A stretch of DNA of 64,000 bases. Origin: an uncultured Litoreibacter sp. GTDB taxonomy: Bacteria > Pseudomonadota > Alphaproteobacteria > Rhodobacterales > Rhodobacteraceae. Below, one piece after another: positions 17,841 to 27,106 of this stretch (its first letter is position 1; each line of letters opens with the position of its first letter). The notes under the pieces were generated by a model. It had not been told where the DNA came from, searched no databases, and saw only the letters and a list, made by a program, of their open reading frames with translations. The translations under genes and the position numbers were made by a program. The stretch covers positions 434,001 to 498,000 of the forward strand of contig CANLOU010000003.1 of the NCBI GenBank assembly GCA_947492995.1, in the 5' to 3' direction.

Positions 17841-18716
17841 TTACGAGCGGTAAATTTTTATGAATTCAGGCCACGCTTCCGCGTCAGCAACAGTTTTATC
17901 CCTGCAAAATGCATTGCAAAAGCCAAAGGTGCGGCCTTCAACAGATGCAAGATGCGTGACCGGTTTGCCTGAATAAGGACATGCATCGTTTTCCGGCTGG
18001 CCCGTGTCCGTTGCTACAGCGTGTATTGGTTTCGGGCCCGGCCATGCGTCGATAGCGAAGTCGCGCTTGTAGTGGTCAAGTGTCTCACCTGCCGCAAAGC
18101 CCATCGCCCTCCATCTTCGAAATGCAGGGTCTGCAAGATGGGCGTTCACATAGGCCATTGCCTGGTCATTCACGTCCAGACCATATCCCGCGATCCTTGC
18201 AGCGACTGGCGCGTAGAAAGCGTCCGCGACGGAGTAATCACCTGCCAGCCATGGGCCGCAAGGCTCTGTTGCGGTGCGCGCGTCGGCCCAAATGCACTCT
18301 AGCCTGCGAAGATCGGCGGTGACCTCGAGGGGGACCGGCACGTTCTTGTAGGCAAGTCGCAAATTCATCGGACAAAAATCGCGCAGCGGACCAAAGCCCG
18401 CATGCATTTCTGACGAGAGACTGCGGGCGATTGCACGGGCATGTCCGCTTTTTGGCCAAAGGCCTGCATCTGGATGCCGCGACGCCAGTTCTTCCGCAAT
18501 GGCGAGCGACTCAGACACAATCGCTCCATCGTCAAACCGGACCGTTGGAACCGTGCGGGCTGGTGCGACCTCAGCCATTTGTTGCGCGACCCCGGCCGGG
18601 TCTGCAAAGTCCACGAAATGTGAGCGCGCCGGAATACCGAATTTTTCGAACAAGAGCCAACCGCGCAACGACCAGCTTGAATAGGCGCGATCGCCTAGGA
18701 ATAAATCATAAGTCAT
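17841..18716 (-). CDS. Glutathione S-transferase with a C-terminal Cys-rich extension
   Basis: A 291-residue protein. Residues 1-225 form a GST: thioredoxin-like part with RAYSSWSLRGWLLFEK and the glutathione cis-proline segment ARTVPTVRFDDG, then ESLAIAEEL and an all-helical domain. Residues 246-291 add a short module with CPYSGKPV and FGFCNAFC (cysteines near 246, 267 and 271) that resembles YHS/TRASH-type metal-binding motifs. The start MTYDLFLGDR fits the family. The extension is not part of a standard GST. Confidence 0.85.
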   Translation of the reverse strand: MTYDLFLGDRAYSSWSLRGWLLFEKFGIPARSHFVDFADPAGVAQQMAEVAPARTVPTVRFDDGAIVSESLAIAEELASRHPDAGLWPKSGHARAIARSLSSEMHAGFGPLRDFCPMNLRLAYKNVPVPLEVTADLRRLECIWADARTATEPCGPWLAGDYSVADAFYAPVAARIAGYGLDVNDQAMAYVNAHLADPAFRRWRAMGFAAGETLDHYKRDFAIDAWPGPKPIHAVATDTGQPENDACPYSGKPVTHLASVEGRTFGFCNAFCRDKTVADAEAWPEFIKIYRS

Positions 18717-18774
18717 GGGCACAGGGTAGCGATTGATCTTTGCGGAGGGAAATTTCAATTGGTGACGTGCGCTA

Positions 18775-19350
18775 TCAGGGAGAGTGATTGACGACCCCCA
18801 CACGCCATGTGCCGTCCTCATGGGTCAGTTGTGTCACGGACAAAGGATCAATTGTTTGGGCCAAAACGTCATAGGCCGTCTTTTGTGAAGCTCTTTGAAG
18901 TTGCGTCAGGATGATCCCGAAATGGGCAACCACAATAACATCTGGATGATTGGCGAGGTTCATTTCATCAACAACCGGACGAACCCGCGCAGCAGCATCA
19001 TTCCAGCTTTCTCCTTCTGGCGGGCGAACGTCGCCCGGTGCTTCCCAGTACCGTCGGGACAAGTCCGGATCCCGCTCGGCAACCTGAGCAAAGTGCATCC
19101 CGTCCCAAACCCCAAAATCAAATTCGCGCAATGCGCTGGAGTTTTCATGGCGGTGTCGGCGCGATTGAATCGCGTCCCCGGTTTTCACCGCACGTTGAAG
19201 GTCTGACGTCACCATGATTGCCGAAGCGGGAAGATACGCGGAAAGTCGCTGCAGCCGTGCGGTGTCGCTTAGATCAGCCGGGACATCGCGCCAACCGGTG
19301 AAAGCCTTTTCATGCGTTGGCCCGTGTCTTACCCACCACCACCGGGTCAT
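18775..19350 (-). CDS. cobC: Histidine phosphatase family protein, probably alpha-ribazole phosphatase
   Basis: A 191-residue phosphoglycerate-mutase-like phosphatase. The RHG motif with the phospho-histidine is in WWWVRHGPTHEK at residues 4-15, and the second histidine is in VVAHFGIIL near residue 143. The ATG overlaps the cobU stop (ATGA). Pairing with cobU suggests removal of the phosphate from alpha-ribazole phosphate in cobalamin assembly, but general phosphatases of this fold look alike, so the symbol is tentative. Confidence 0.75.
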   Translation of the reverse strand: MTRWWWVRHGPTHEKAFTGWRDVPADLSDTARLQRLSAYLPASAIMVTSDLQRAVKTGDAIQSRRHRHENSSALREFDFGVWDGMHFAQVAERDPDLSRRYWEAPGDVRPPEGESWNDAAARVRPVVDEMNLANHPDVIVVAHFGIILTQLQRASQKTAYDVLAQTIDPLSVTQLTHEDGTWRVGVVNHSP

Positions 19351-19889
19351 TCCTGCGGGCCCGGCAGGTCGCCTTTGAGCACATTCGGGAGGCCCGCGAC
19401 TATTTGCACGACAAGGTTTGCCTTCGCGGCAATGCGTCGGTTCAGGTAGCCTTGTTGCTGGCGAAAGTCCCGCGCCATCCGGTTGTCGGGAACGATACCC
19501 TGACCGGTCTCATTGGTCACGATCACCACCGGGCAATGCGAATTGGCCAAACTGTCCAAAAGCAACTCCGTTTCGTAGGCAATATCGGCACCATCCATAA
19601 TGAGGTTGGTCAACCACAGCGTGGCGCAATCAATCAAGACGGCCCCTGCATCCGTCAGCCCGAGCACCGTTTGGGCAACCTGTCTGGGTTCTTCTACAGT
19701 TGTCCAGCCAGCCTGCGCCCGAGCGGCTTTGTGACGCGCAATTTTGGCGGCCATTTCGTCATCAAACGCCTGCGCGGTTGCAACGTAGATGTGCGGCCTA
19801 CGATCAGCGATCACAAGTTGTTCAGCAAAATCTGATTTGCCAGAAGCGGCACCGCCTATCACCATGCTCAGACGTGGTAGCTCAGACAC
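19347..19889 (-). CDS. cobU: Adenosylcobinamide kinase / adenosylcobinamide-phosphate guanylyltransferase
   Basis: A 180-residue bifunctional enzyme of nucleotide-loop assembly in vitamin B12 synthesis (CobU/CobP). The P-loop MVIGGAASGKSDFAEQL is near residues 9-25 and AQAFDDEMAAKIARHKAAR carries the guanylylated histidine region. A GTG start (VSELPRLS) with AAAGGAAAA upstream is chosen; a TTG seven codons earlier is less likely because it would overlap the rpoH promoter. Other cob genes are not in the window. Confidence 0.92.
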   Translation of the reverse strand: MSELPRLSMVIGGAASGKSDFAEQLVIADRRPHIYVATAQAFDDEMAAKIARHKAARAQAGWTTVEEPRQVAQTVLGLTDAGAVLIDCATLWLTNLIMDGADIAYETELLLDSLANSHCPVVIVTNETGQGIVPDNRMARDFRQQQGYLNRRIAAKANLVVQIVAGLPNVLKGDLPGPQE

Positions 19890-19902
19890 TTGAATTTTCC
19901 TT

Positions 19903-19932
19903 TGATCCAATCGCAGCGATGCTGCGTATCAA
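19903..19932 (+). promoter_or_regulatory. RpoE (ECF)-type promoter of the rpoH gene
   Basis: TGATCC (19903-19908), an 18-base spacer, then TATCAA (19927-19932), about 50 bases before the rpoH ATG. The Rhodobacter sphaeroides RpoE consensus is TGATCC with a TAA-type -10 at about 18 bases, and rpoHII is a known member of that regulon. The site lies between the divergent cobU and rpoH genes. Confidence 0.7.
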
Positions 19933-19980
19933 TCACGATGGTCAAGAAAAAGCCACGTACAAAAACACGGGGGAATTGAT

Positions 19981-20862
19981 ATGGCGTTGGATGCAACCTA
20001 CGACAGAACCTTAACCAGAACCGCGATGAAGGCAGAACTGCTTGACGCGGAAACTGAACTCAAGCTGGCATATGCATGGCGCGACGAGCGCGACGAGGAA
20101 GCACTTCATCGGCTCATCACGGCCTATATGCGCCTTGCGATTTCTATGGCTGCCAAATTCAAACGGTATGGCGCTCCGATGAACGACCTGATCCAAGAAG
20201 CAGGTCTTGGGCTGATGAAAGCTGCGGATAGGTTTGACCCAGACCGCGGCGTCCGCTTTTCGACCTACGCTGTGTGGTGGATCAAAGCCTCTATCCAAGA
20301 TCATGTGATGCGCAACTGGTCCATGGTGAGAACAGGGTCTACCTCTTCGCAAAAGTCGCTGTTTTTCAACATGCGCCGCGTACAAGCTCAGTTAGAACGA
20401 GAAGCCGCATCCCGTGGTGAAACGTTGGACAGGTTCCAATTGCGCGAAATGATTGCGACCGAGGTTGGCGTGCCATTGCACGACGTTGAGATGATGGAAG
20501 GTCGCTTGGCCGGATCGGATTTCTCGCTCAATGCAACTCAATCCACAGAGGACGAAGGGCGCGAATGGATCGACGCCCTGCAGGATGACGCGCCTCAGGC
20601 CGAGGAAACAGTTGCGCACCAGCACGATATCGACGCCCTGCGCGCGTGGCTTGTAAACGCAATGACAAAGCTCAACGAACGCGAGCAATTTATCGTTCGC
20701 GAGCGGAAGCTGCGCGACAAACCTCGCACTTTGGAAGACCTCGGGAACGAACTTGGATTGAGCAAGGAACGTGTGCGCCAGCTTGAAGCTGCCGCCTTCG
20801 TGAAAATGCGCAAGACCCTCGAAACTGAATCCTCCGAAGTCCACGAGTTTCTCGCGCACTGA
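19981..20862 (+). CDS. rpoH2: RNA polymerase sigma-32-type factor, RpoHII group
   Basis: A 293-residue sigma factor of the heat-shock group. Region 2 reads YMRLAISMAAKFKRYGAPMNDLIQEAGLGLMKAADRFDPDRGVRFSTYAVWWIK-like, with the QKSLFFNMRR RpoH box near residue 120 and region 4 helix-turn-helix in the last 60 residues (TLEDLGNELGLSKERVRQLE). Rhodobacteraceae carry two RpoH types; the upstream RpoE-type promoter suggests this one is RpoHII, which drives singlet-oxygen and oxidative-stress genes including glutathione functions. The RpoHI/II assignment is an inference. Confidence 0.88.
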   Translation: MALDATYDRTLTRTAMKAELLDAETELKLAYAWRDERDEEALHRLITAYMRLAISMAAKFKRYGAPMNDLIQEAGLGLMKAADRFDPDRGVRFSTYAVWWIKASIQDHVMRNWSMVRTGSTSSQKSLFFNMRRVQAQLEREAASRGETLDRFQLREMIATEVGVPLHDVEMMEGRLAGSDFSLNATQSTEDEGREWIDALQDDAPQAEETVAHQHDIDALRAWLVNAMTKLNEREQFIVRERKLRDKPRTLEDLGNELGLSKERVRQLEAAAFVKMRKTLETESSEVHEFLAH

Positions 20863-20957
20863 CAGGGCCTGTCGCAAATCGACTCCTTGATAGCGTTATT
20901 GCCCCCAACGGCCTAAGCTCTTACTTATCAGAGGGTTGGTAAGCGAAGGAGCCGGTT

Positions 20958-22151
20958 ATGCTGGCAGGCAAGCGAGTACTTCTCATCATAGGCGGCGGCA
21001 TTGCCGCTTTCAAATCGCTCGACTTGATCCGTCGGCTCAGGGAGCGTGGGGCGACGGTCACCCCCGTCCTGACCAAAGCAGCGGAAGAATTTGTGACGCC
21101 GCTGAGCACATCGGCTTTGGCCGGACAAAAGGTCTTTCGTGACCTCTTTGATCTGACGGATGAAGCGGAGATGGGGCACATCGAGCTGTCGCGCTCAGCA
21201 GACCTGGTTGTCGTTGCACCTGCAACCGCAGACCTTATGGCGAAGATGGCAGGCGGACACGCCAACGACCTTGCCTCGACCATTCTCATGGCAACCGACA
21301 AACGGGTATTGATCGCGCCGGCAATGAATGTGCGCATGTGGGAACATGCCGCCACACAACGCAATATCGAAACGCTGAAGGGGGATGCGATCCTGTTTGT
21401 CGGCCCGGATGAGGGTGAAATGGCGTGCGGGGAACACGGCCCCGGTCGTATGGCCGAACCTTTGGCAATTGTCGACGCGGTTGAGGCGGCGCTATCGAGT
21501 GGTCCGCTCAAGGGCAAGCATGTCCTTGTCACCTCTGGCCCGACGCATGAGCCAATTGATCCGGTGCGCTATATCGCAAATCGGTCGTCCGGGGCTCAAG
21601 GCACCGCAATCGCGCGTTCGCTGTCTGCCTTGGGGGCGCATGTGACCTTCGTCACCGGCCCTGCCGACGTTGCGCCGCCGCCGGGCGTCAGCGTGCGGTC
21701 CGTACAGACCGCGCAACAGATGCTTGACGCCGTCAACAGCGCGCTGCCCGCAGATGCGGCGGTATTTGCGGCTGCGGTCGCAGATTGGCGGGTCGCCAGC
21801 GCTTCTGACAGCAAGATAAAGAAGGGTGATAAGGGCACCCCAACACTAGAATTTGCTGAAAATCCTGACATTCTGGCGACAGTGTCTCAGCTTGAGAGCG
21901 GACGGCCGCAGCTGGTGGTAGGCTTTGCCGCAGAAACAGATGATGTGCTTGCCCACGCTTCAGCCAAACGGGACCGCAAAGGCTGCGACTGGATTATCGC
22001 AAATGATGTGAGCCCCGAGACGGGAATTATGGGCGGCACCGAAAATGCGGTTACTTTAATCAGCGCGGAAGGCCACGAAGAATGGCCCCGCATGACAAAA
22101 GCCCGTGTTGCGGAGCGGATCGCTGCACGGATTGCGGAGGCGTTGAAATGA
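20958..22151 (+). CDS. coaBC: Bifunctional phosphopantothenoylcysteine decarboxylase / synthase
   Basis: A 397-residue two-domain enzyme of coenzyme A synthesis. The N-terminal flavoprotein (CoaC) shows [42 protein letters not shown] and the [10 protein letters not shown] substrate motif; the C-terminal CoaB part begins at [21 protein letters not shown] and has an intact KIKK loop. A strong GAAGGAG site precedes the ATG. The stop overlaps the dut start (ATGA); coaBC-dut is a widespread pair. Confidence 0.95.
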   Translation: MLAGKRVLLIIGGGIAAFKSLDLIRRLRERGATVTPVLTKAAEEFVTPLSTSALAGQKVFRDLFDLTDEAEMGHIELSRSADLVVVAPATADLMAKMAGGHANDLASTILMATDKRVLIAPAMNVRMWEHAATQRNIETLKGDAILFVGPDEGEMACGEHGPGRMAEPLAIVDAVEAALSSGPLKGKHVLVTSGPTHEPIDPVRYIANRSSGAQGTAIARSLSALGAHVTFVTGPADVAPPPGVSVRSVQTAQQMLDAVNSALPADAAVFAAAVADWRVASASDSKIKKGDKGTPTLEFAENPDILATVSQLESGRPQLVVGFAAETDDVLAHASAKRDRKGCDWIIANDVSPETGIMGGTENAVTLISAEGHEEWPRMTKARVAERIAARIAEALK

Positions 22152-22606
22152 CCCCTAATGTGCAGGTCGCATGGGCGGACGACGCCGACAGGTCTTTAGG
22201 CCTGCCTTGCTATGAAACTTCCGGTGCAGCTGGCGCTGACCTGCGGGCAAATTTTCCCGATAAGGCGTCCATTGATCTTGCACCCGGCGCGCGGGCTTTG
22301 GTTCCCACCGGCCTAAAATTAGCAATTCCTCATGGCTTCGAAGCGCAAATCAGACCGCGTTCCGGGCTGGCGCTGAAACACGGCATCAGTTTGCCCAACA
22401 CACCCGGTACAATCGACAGCGACTACCGGGGACCCCTTGGGGTGATCGTCATCAACCATGGCGACGCGAGCTACAAGATTGGCCATGGCGACCGCATCGC
22501 ACAGTTGGTGGTTGCGCCAGTTGTCCAAGCGCATTTTCAGACAGTTGATGCGCTGGATGACACGGCGCGGGGCGAGGGTGGGTTCGGCTCGACGGGACGC
22601 AGCTAG
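22148..22606 (+). CDS. dut: dUTP diphosphatase
   Basis: A 152-residue trimeric dUTPase that hydrolyses dUTP to dUMP. Five family motifs are visible: [52 protein letters not shown] and the C-terminal [10 protein letters not shown] arm. The ATG (MTPNVQVAW) overlaps the coaBC stop by four bases. The stop is directly followed by the moeB ATG. Confidence 0.95.
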   Translation: MTPNVQVAWADDADRSLGLPCYETSGAAGADLRANFPDKASIDLAPGARALVPTGLKLAIPHGFEAQIRPRSGLALKHGISLPNTPGTIDSDYRGPLGVIVINHGDASYKIGHGDRIAQLVVAPVVQAHFQTVDALDDTARGEGGFGSTGRS

Positions 22607-23647
22607 ATGGTCTTGGTCCTGATAGTTGTCGTCGGGCTTTATGTTCTGGGCGGATATATGGGGGCGTCGCGACAGGCACGGCTCATGCTGCCTGCGGTTG
22701 TTATTCTTGCTGTGATAGCGATCCAACTTACCCTCCCCGCTGGCAATCCCTTGAAAGCGGCGACGGGCGGCAGTTTGGCAAACTGGCTGATCGCTTTCTC
22801 GCTGGGGGCGATATTTGTAGGTTACCGATTTGGCCTGTCAGCCTTGCGCAAGCGCCATGACGAGAGAGAGATGCCAGCGCCTCAGGAAGGGGCCTTTTCT
22901 GACGCGGAACTGGAACGGTATGCCCGCCACATCATCTTGAGGGAGGTCGGTGGGCCCGGGCAGAGGAAACTCAAGGATGCTAGAGTGCTGGTGATCGGCG
23001 CAGGGGGGCTTGGTGCGCCCGCCTTGCAATATCTGGCCGCGGCTGGGGTTGGGACCATTGGCGTGGTCGATGATGACACAGTTTCGGCAAGCAATCTTCA
23101 GCGGCAGGTCATTCACCGCGACGCTGACGTTGACAGGCCCAAAGTCCTTTCAGCCGTTGATGCGCTAAATGCACAGAACCCCTTTGTCACCATTCGCCCG
23201 TATAATCGCCGCCTGACCGAAGACATCGCGCCCGACCTGATTGCAGAGTATGATCTGGTGCTTGATGGCACCGATAATTTTGAAACTCGCTATTTGGTCA
23301 ACCGGGCCTGTGTCGCGGCTGGCGTTCCCTTAATTTCAGCTGCGATCACGCAATGGGAAGGGCAGATCAGCCTTTATCACCCCGCAAAAGATGCGCCCTG
23401 TTACGCCTGCGTTTTTCCACAGGCCCCCGCAGCAGAGCTGGTGCCGTCTTGCGCTGAGGCTGGTGTTATTGGCGCATTACCTGGTGTCATCGGCTCCATG
23501 ATGGCTGTGGAGGCGATCAAGTGGATCACAGGGGCCGGGGAAACTCTTGCCGGTCGGTTGATGATCTATGATGCGGCCTATGGGGATGTACGGGTCATTT
23601 CCGTCAAACGCGAAGCCGACTGTCTCGTGTGCGGCAATCGGGGATAA
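22607..23647 (+). CDS. moeB: MoeB/ThiF-family adenylyltransferase with N-terminal membrane spans
   Basis: A 346-residue E1-like enzyme. Residues 1-80 hold about three hydrophobic segments. The adenylation domain follows: RYARHIILREVGGPGQ, nucleotide loop GAGGLGAPALQYL, DGTDNFETRYLVN and a candidate catalytic cysteine in PSCAEAGV; zinc is held by CYAC and CLVC. No C-terminal rhodanese domain is present. The family adenylates the C-terminal Gly-Gly of sulfur carriers (MoaD or ThiS); which one cannot be told here. It starts on the base after the dut stop. Confidence 0.87.
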   Translation: MVLVLIVVVGLYVLGGYMGASRQARLMLPAVVILAVIAIQLTLPAGNPLKAATGGSLANWLIAFSLGAIFVGYRFGLSALRKRHDEREMPAPQEGAFSDAELERYARHIILREVGGPGQRKLKDARVLVIGAGGLGAPALQYLAAAGVGTIGVVDDDTVSASNLQRQVIHRDADVDRPKVLSAVDALNAQNPFVTIRPYNRRLTEDIAPDLIAEYDLVLDGTDNFETRYLVNRACVAAGVPLISAAITQWEGQISLYHPAKDAPCYACVFPQAPAAELVPSCAEAGVIGALPGVIGSMMAVEAIKWITGAGETLAGRLMIYDAAYGDVRVISVKREADCLVCGNRG

Positions 23648-23841
23648 CTCCCCTAAAACTCAGCCCTTATGCCCAAGCCCGCAACTCAGCTGTGGGTAAC
23701 CCCAAATAAACTCTTTACAGATTCGGCGTTAAAGCACACCATATGTAGTAAGGGTCCGACAACAAAAGTCGACCCTTTGATTGGGACCCAGTGTTTAGCG
23801 GCGGTCAACGCCACAGACACCAGAGCAGACAGGGGCCAGGC

Positions 23842-24345
23842 ATGTCGCAGCTGGAACATTACCTTGAGACCGAGGATATTCACCCCATTGATATGGTGGA
23901 AAACCTTGCGGAACATCACGAGTGGGATTTCGACCGCATAGCGGAAGATCAGATTGCGATGGCCATAGAAGGCCAATGGCGCACCTATTCGATCACGCTG
24001 GCATGGTCCAACTACGACGAGACATTGCGCATGGTCTCCACCTTCGAAATGGAGCCGCCAGAAGAACGTCTGCCCGCGCTCTACGACTTGCTTAACCGTG
24101 CCAATGACACGTGCTGGTCTGGGGCATTCAGCTACTGGCGCGCGCAAAAATTGATGGTCTATCGCTACGGCTTGTTGCTGTCAGGCGGTGCGGGCGCAGG
24201 GGCAGACCAGATTGATCGTATGCTAAGCGCGGCCGTGATGGCATCCGAGCGGTTCTATCCCGCCTTCCAGCTGGTAAGCTGGGGCGACCGCACACCCGCA
24301 GAGGCGATGCAGGTTGCCATTGCAGAGGCCTACGGGCGCGCTTAA
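23842..24345 (+). CDS. YbjN-domain protein
   Basis: A 167-residue soluble protein of the YbjN family, which has a fold related to type III secretion chaperones. The run DRIAEDQIAMAIEGQWRTYSITLAWS followed by FEMEPPEERLPALYDLLNRAN is characteristic of the alphaproteobacterial version. In E. coli YbjN affects motility and stress phenotypes; molecular function is unknown. About 190 bases without a gene separate it from moeB, so it probably has its own promoter. Confidence 0.85.
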   Translation: MSQLEHYLETEDIHPIDMVENLAEHHEWDFDRIAEDQIAMAIEGQWRTYSITLAWSNYDETLRMVSTFEMEPPEERLPALYDLLNRANDTCWSGAFSYWRAQKLMVYRYGLLLSGGAGAGADQIDRMLSAAVMASERFYPAFQLVSWGDRTPAEAMQVAIAEAYGRA

Positions 24346-24373
24346 TCTGCCCCTCTGACCAAGCGGGGGCGTC

Positions 24374-25183
24374 ATGGACCTAACACAGCTAAACGCACGT
24401 GGGCTCGTATTGTTGGGCTGCGGTAAGATGGGCTCTGCGCTATTGCAGGGATGGCTGTCACAGGGCGTGTCGCCGTCCGCGGTCCATGTGATTGACCCGA
24501 AACCGTCGGACTGGCTGAATGCACAAGGCGTTTCAGTGAATGGTCTGCTTCCGATGAACCCCGCAATCGCGTTGATCGCAGTAAAGCCTCAGATGATGGG
24601 GGATGCGTTGGGCCAGCTCCAAGCTCTGAGCGGCGAAACTGTCTTCCTATCTATCGCGGCAGGTACTCCGATCTCGGCGTTCGAGGATGTCTTTGGATCG
24701 CAAGCTGCCGTCATCCGGTCAATGCCAAACACGCCAGCAGCCGTAGGTAGGGGCATCACAGCGATTATCGGGAACGACCATGCCACACCCGCCCAGATGG
24801 ACTTGGCGGAGACTTTGCTCAGTGCGGTTGGTCAGGTTGTCCGGTTGGAAACCGAAGACCAAATTGATGCCGTGACTGGGGTCTCCGGCTCCGGTCCTGC
24901 ATACGTATTTCACCTCATTGAAGCGCTGGCTGCGGCGGGGGAGGCACAAGGCCTTGCGCCCGCTCTGGCGATGCAATTGGCGAAAGCGACGGTTGGTGGT
25001 GCCGGGCATCTGGCAGAGCAGGCGGCGGAAACGCCCACTCAATTGCGCGTCAACGTCACAAGCCCCAATGGCACGACACAGGCGGCTCTTGAGGTGCTGA
25101 TGGACGCTGAGACCGGGTTTCCACCTCTTCTAATGCGCGCCGTAAAAGCCGCTACTGATCGCGGGCGGGAACTCAGGGGCTGA
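24374..25183 (+). CDS. proC: Pyrroline-5-carboxylate reductase
   Basis: A 269-residue enzyme reducing pyrroline-5-carboxylate to proline with NAD(P)H. The Rossmann start LVLLGCGKMGSALLQGWL, the RSMPNTPAAVGRGIT strand and the C-terminal signature around SGSGPAYVFHLIEALAAAGEAQGL and VTSPNGTTQAALEVL are all present. It is followed by csaA after a three-base gap and appears to lead a three-gene unit. Confidence 0.95.
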   Translation: MDLTQLNARGLVLLGCGKMGSALLQGWLSQGVSPSAVHVIDPKPSDWLNAQGVSVNGLLPMNPAIALIAVKPQMMGDALGQLQALSGETVFLSIAAGTPISAFEDVFGSQAAVIRSMPNTPAAVGRGITAIIGNDHATPAQMDLAETLLSAVGQVVRLETEDQIDAVTGVSGSGPAYVFHLIEALAAAGEAQGLAPALAMQLAKATVGGAGHLAEQAAETPTQLRVNVTSPNGTTQAALEVLMDAETGFPPLLMRAVKAATDRGRELRG

Positions 25184-25186
25184 AAC

Positions 25187-25525
25187 ATGACAGAAATTAC
25201 ATTCGACGACTTTATGAAAGTCGACATTCGCGTCGGTCAGATCATCCGCGCTGAACCGTTTCCAGAGGCAAGAAAGCCCACGATCAAGCTATGGCTGGAT
25301 TTTGGGCCTGAACTTGGCGAGAAAAAAAGTTCTGCCCAAATTACAAAGCATTACACCGTAGATGGGCTGCCCGGGAAACGCGTTCTTGCGGTCGTAAATT
25401 TTCCACCACGCCAGATTGGCCCCGTGATGTCTGAGGTTTTGGTTTTGGGCGTCCCGGATGCCGATGACGAGGTGGTTCTGCTGACCCCAGACCAGGACGT
25501 GCCCGTTGGTGGAAGGATGTATTGA
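25187..25525 (+). CDS. CsaA-type tRNA-binding domain protein
   Basis: A 112-residue single OB-fold protein of the tRNA-binding domain family. It opens ITFDDFMKVDIRVGQIIRAEPFPEA and has the KSSAQITKHY and VVNFPPRQIGPVMSEVLVLG strands typical of CsaA. In Bacillus CsaA is an export-related chaperone; in Alphaproteobacteria the role is less clear. It lies between proC and a dehydrogenase, overlapping the latter by one base. Confidence 0.85.
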   Translation: MTEITFDDFMKVDIRVGQIIRAEPFPEARKPTIKLWLDFGPELGEKKSSAQITKHYTVDGLPGKRVLAVVNFPPRQIGPVMSEVLVLGVPDADDEVVLLTPDQDVPVGGRMY

Positions 25526-26475
25526 TGGCTGACCTGTTGATCTCCAAGCTATTGCCGGACGCGGTACTTGCGGCTGCTCGCGCACGGTACAACGTCACAT
25601 TGCGCGATACTGACGCGTCTATGACCGAAGCCGAAGTGACCGCCGCACTTGAAAGCTACGACGCCGTTTTGCCAACCCTCGGGGATTGTTTTACCGGCGA
25701 TGCGATCCGTGCTTGCGGCTCTGTCCGTTGCAAACTTATTGCCAATTTTGGCGTCGGGTATAATCACATTGATGCAGCGGCTGCGAAAGACCGCGGTATC
25801 CTTGTAACAAATACGCCCGGAGCGGTAACCGACGCGACGGCGGACATTGCCTTGACCCTAATCTTAATGACCGCGCGCCGCGCAGGTGAGGGAGAACGCC
25901 TGGTGCGCGCCGGGAAATGGACAGGTTGGCAGCCAACACAAATGCTGGGTCTTCATATTTCAGGCAAGACCGTCGGAATTATTGGAATGGGCCGTATCGG
26001 GCAAGCGATCGCACATCGGTGCCGTGAAGGTTTTGGCTGTCGCATCGTGTACGCCAACAGATCCAAGAAGTCGCTGAACGGCGCGGAACAATTGGACACC
26101 GCTGCAGACGTCGCCAAAAAGGCCGATATTGTGGTAATCGCCACGCCCGGTGGGCCCGAGACGCGACATCTCATCGACGCGCCGATCTTCGATGCAATGC
26201 AATCCCACGCCATCCTTGTGAATATCTCTCGTGGGGACGTGATAGACGAAGCCGCGCTCATTTCGGCATTGGACGCTGGCAAATTGGCGGGCGCCGGGTT
26301 GGACGTGTACGAACAGGAACCGTTGGTCCCGCAGGCCCTGATCGACATGGAGAACGTCACCTTACTGCCCCACCTTGGCACGGCAGCTTTGGATGTCCGT
26401 GAAGGCATGGGAATGATGGCGCTTGCAAATGTGGATGCGTTCTTTGCCGGGAATGAGCCGCCAAACCTGGTCTAG
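25525..26475 (+). CDS. D-2-hydroxyacid dehydrogenase (glyoxylate/hydroxypyruvate reductase-like)
   Basis: A 316-residue NAD(P)-dependent enzyme. The nucleotide loop VGIIGMGRIGQAIAHR is near residue 150, and the catalytic residues are in NISRGDVIDE (Arg), DVYEQEP (Glu) and LPHLGTAA (His). The substrate is probably glyoxylate or hydroxypyruvate, judging from the GhrB-like length and the GVGYNHID segment, but other 2-oxo acids are possible. The ATG overlaps the csaA stop (TGATG). The end overlaps convergent tdk by four bases. Confidence 0.88.
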   Translation: MADLLISKLLPDAVLAAARARYNVTLRDTDASMTEAEVTAALESYDAVLPTLGDCFTGDAIRACGSVRCKLIANFGVGYNHIDAAAAKDRGILVTNTPGAVTDATADIALTLILMTARRAGEGERLVRAGKWTGWQPTQMLGLHISGKTVGIIGMGRIGQAIAHRCREGFGCRIVYANRSKKSLNGAEQLDTAADVAKKADIVVIATPGGPETRHLIDAPIFDAMQSHAILVNISRGDVIDEAALISALDAGKLAGAGLDVYEQEPLVPQALIDMENVTLLPHLGTAALDVREGMGMMALANVDAFFAGNEPPNLV

Positions 26476-27050
26476 CTTTCTGTCGCTTCTCGCCAATGTC
26501 GACGGCAGAGCGATTGATAGGTCTCGTTCCCACCAACAACCACTTGGTCCCCTGAAATCAGGGCCTTGCCGTGTTCATCCTTGCGGATAACCATTGTTGC
26601 CTTGCGACCGCAATGGCAGATCGTGCGAACCTCCCGAAGGTCGTCGGCCAAGGCGAGCAAGGTTGCGGATCCGGGGAAAAGCTCTCCGCGGAAATCAACC
26701 CGAAGCCCATAGCACATTACGGGGACCGTAAGGTCGTCAGCCGCGCGCGCCAATTGCCAGACCTGCGCCTTGCTGAGCCATTGCGCCTCGTCAACCATGA
26801 CGCAAGCCAGCTGGCCCTTGGTTTGGCGCGTTTGGATCATATCGAACAAGTCGTCATCCTTGCCATATGTCGTAGCCTTCTTGGCAAACCCAATGCGGCT
26901 TCCGATCTTGCCTTCGCCGGACCGGCTGTCGAAGTCCGCCGTCAGCAAGAACGTGTTCATCCCCATTTCCTGATAGTTATGGGCGGCTTGCAGCAGCAAG
27001 GTCGACTTGCCCGCGTTCATCGTCGAGTAGTGGAAATAAAGCTTGGCCAT
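26472..27050 (-). CDS. tdk: Thymidine kinase
   Basis: A 192-residue type II thymidine kinase that phosphorylates thymidine with ATP in the salvage pathway. The P-loop YSTMNAGKSTLLLQ is at residues 8-21, the Walker-B/base element VMVDEAQWLSK near residue 85, and the lid and zinc cysteines appear in CHCGRKA and CRRHW. Length is normal. It converges with the dehydrogenase gene. The 294 bases upstream hold no protein gene but several hairpins. Confidence 0.95.
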   Translation of the reverse strand: MAKLYFHYSTMNAGKSTLLLQAAHNYQEMGMNTFLLTADFDSRSGEGKIGSRIGFAKKATTYGKDDDLFDMIQTRQTKGQLACVMVDEAQWLSKAQVWQLARAADDLTVPVMCYGLRVDFRGELFPGSATLLALADDLREVRTICHCGRKATMVIRKDEHGKALISGDQVVVGGNETYQSLCRRHWREATES

Positions 27051-27106
27051 AGCGCGGATTTACCCATGATGCGAAGAACTTACAACAGTGTGAGGGCGTT
27101 ATGGGT

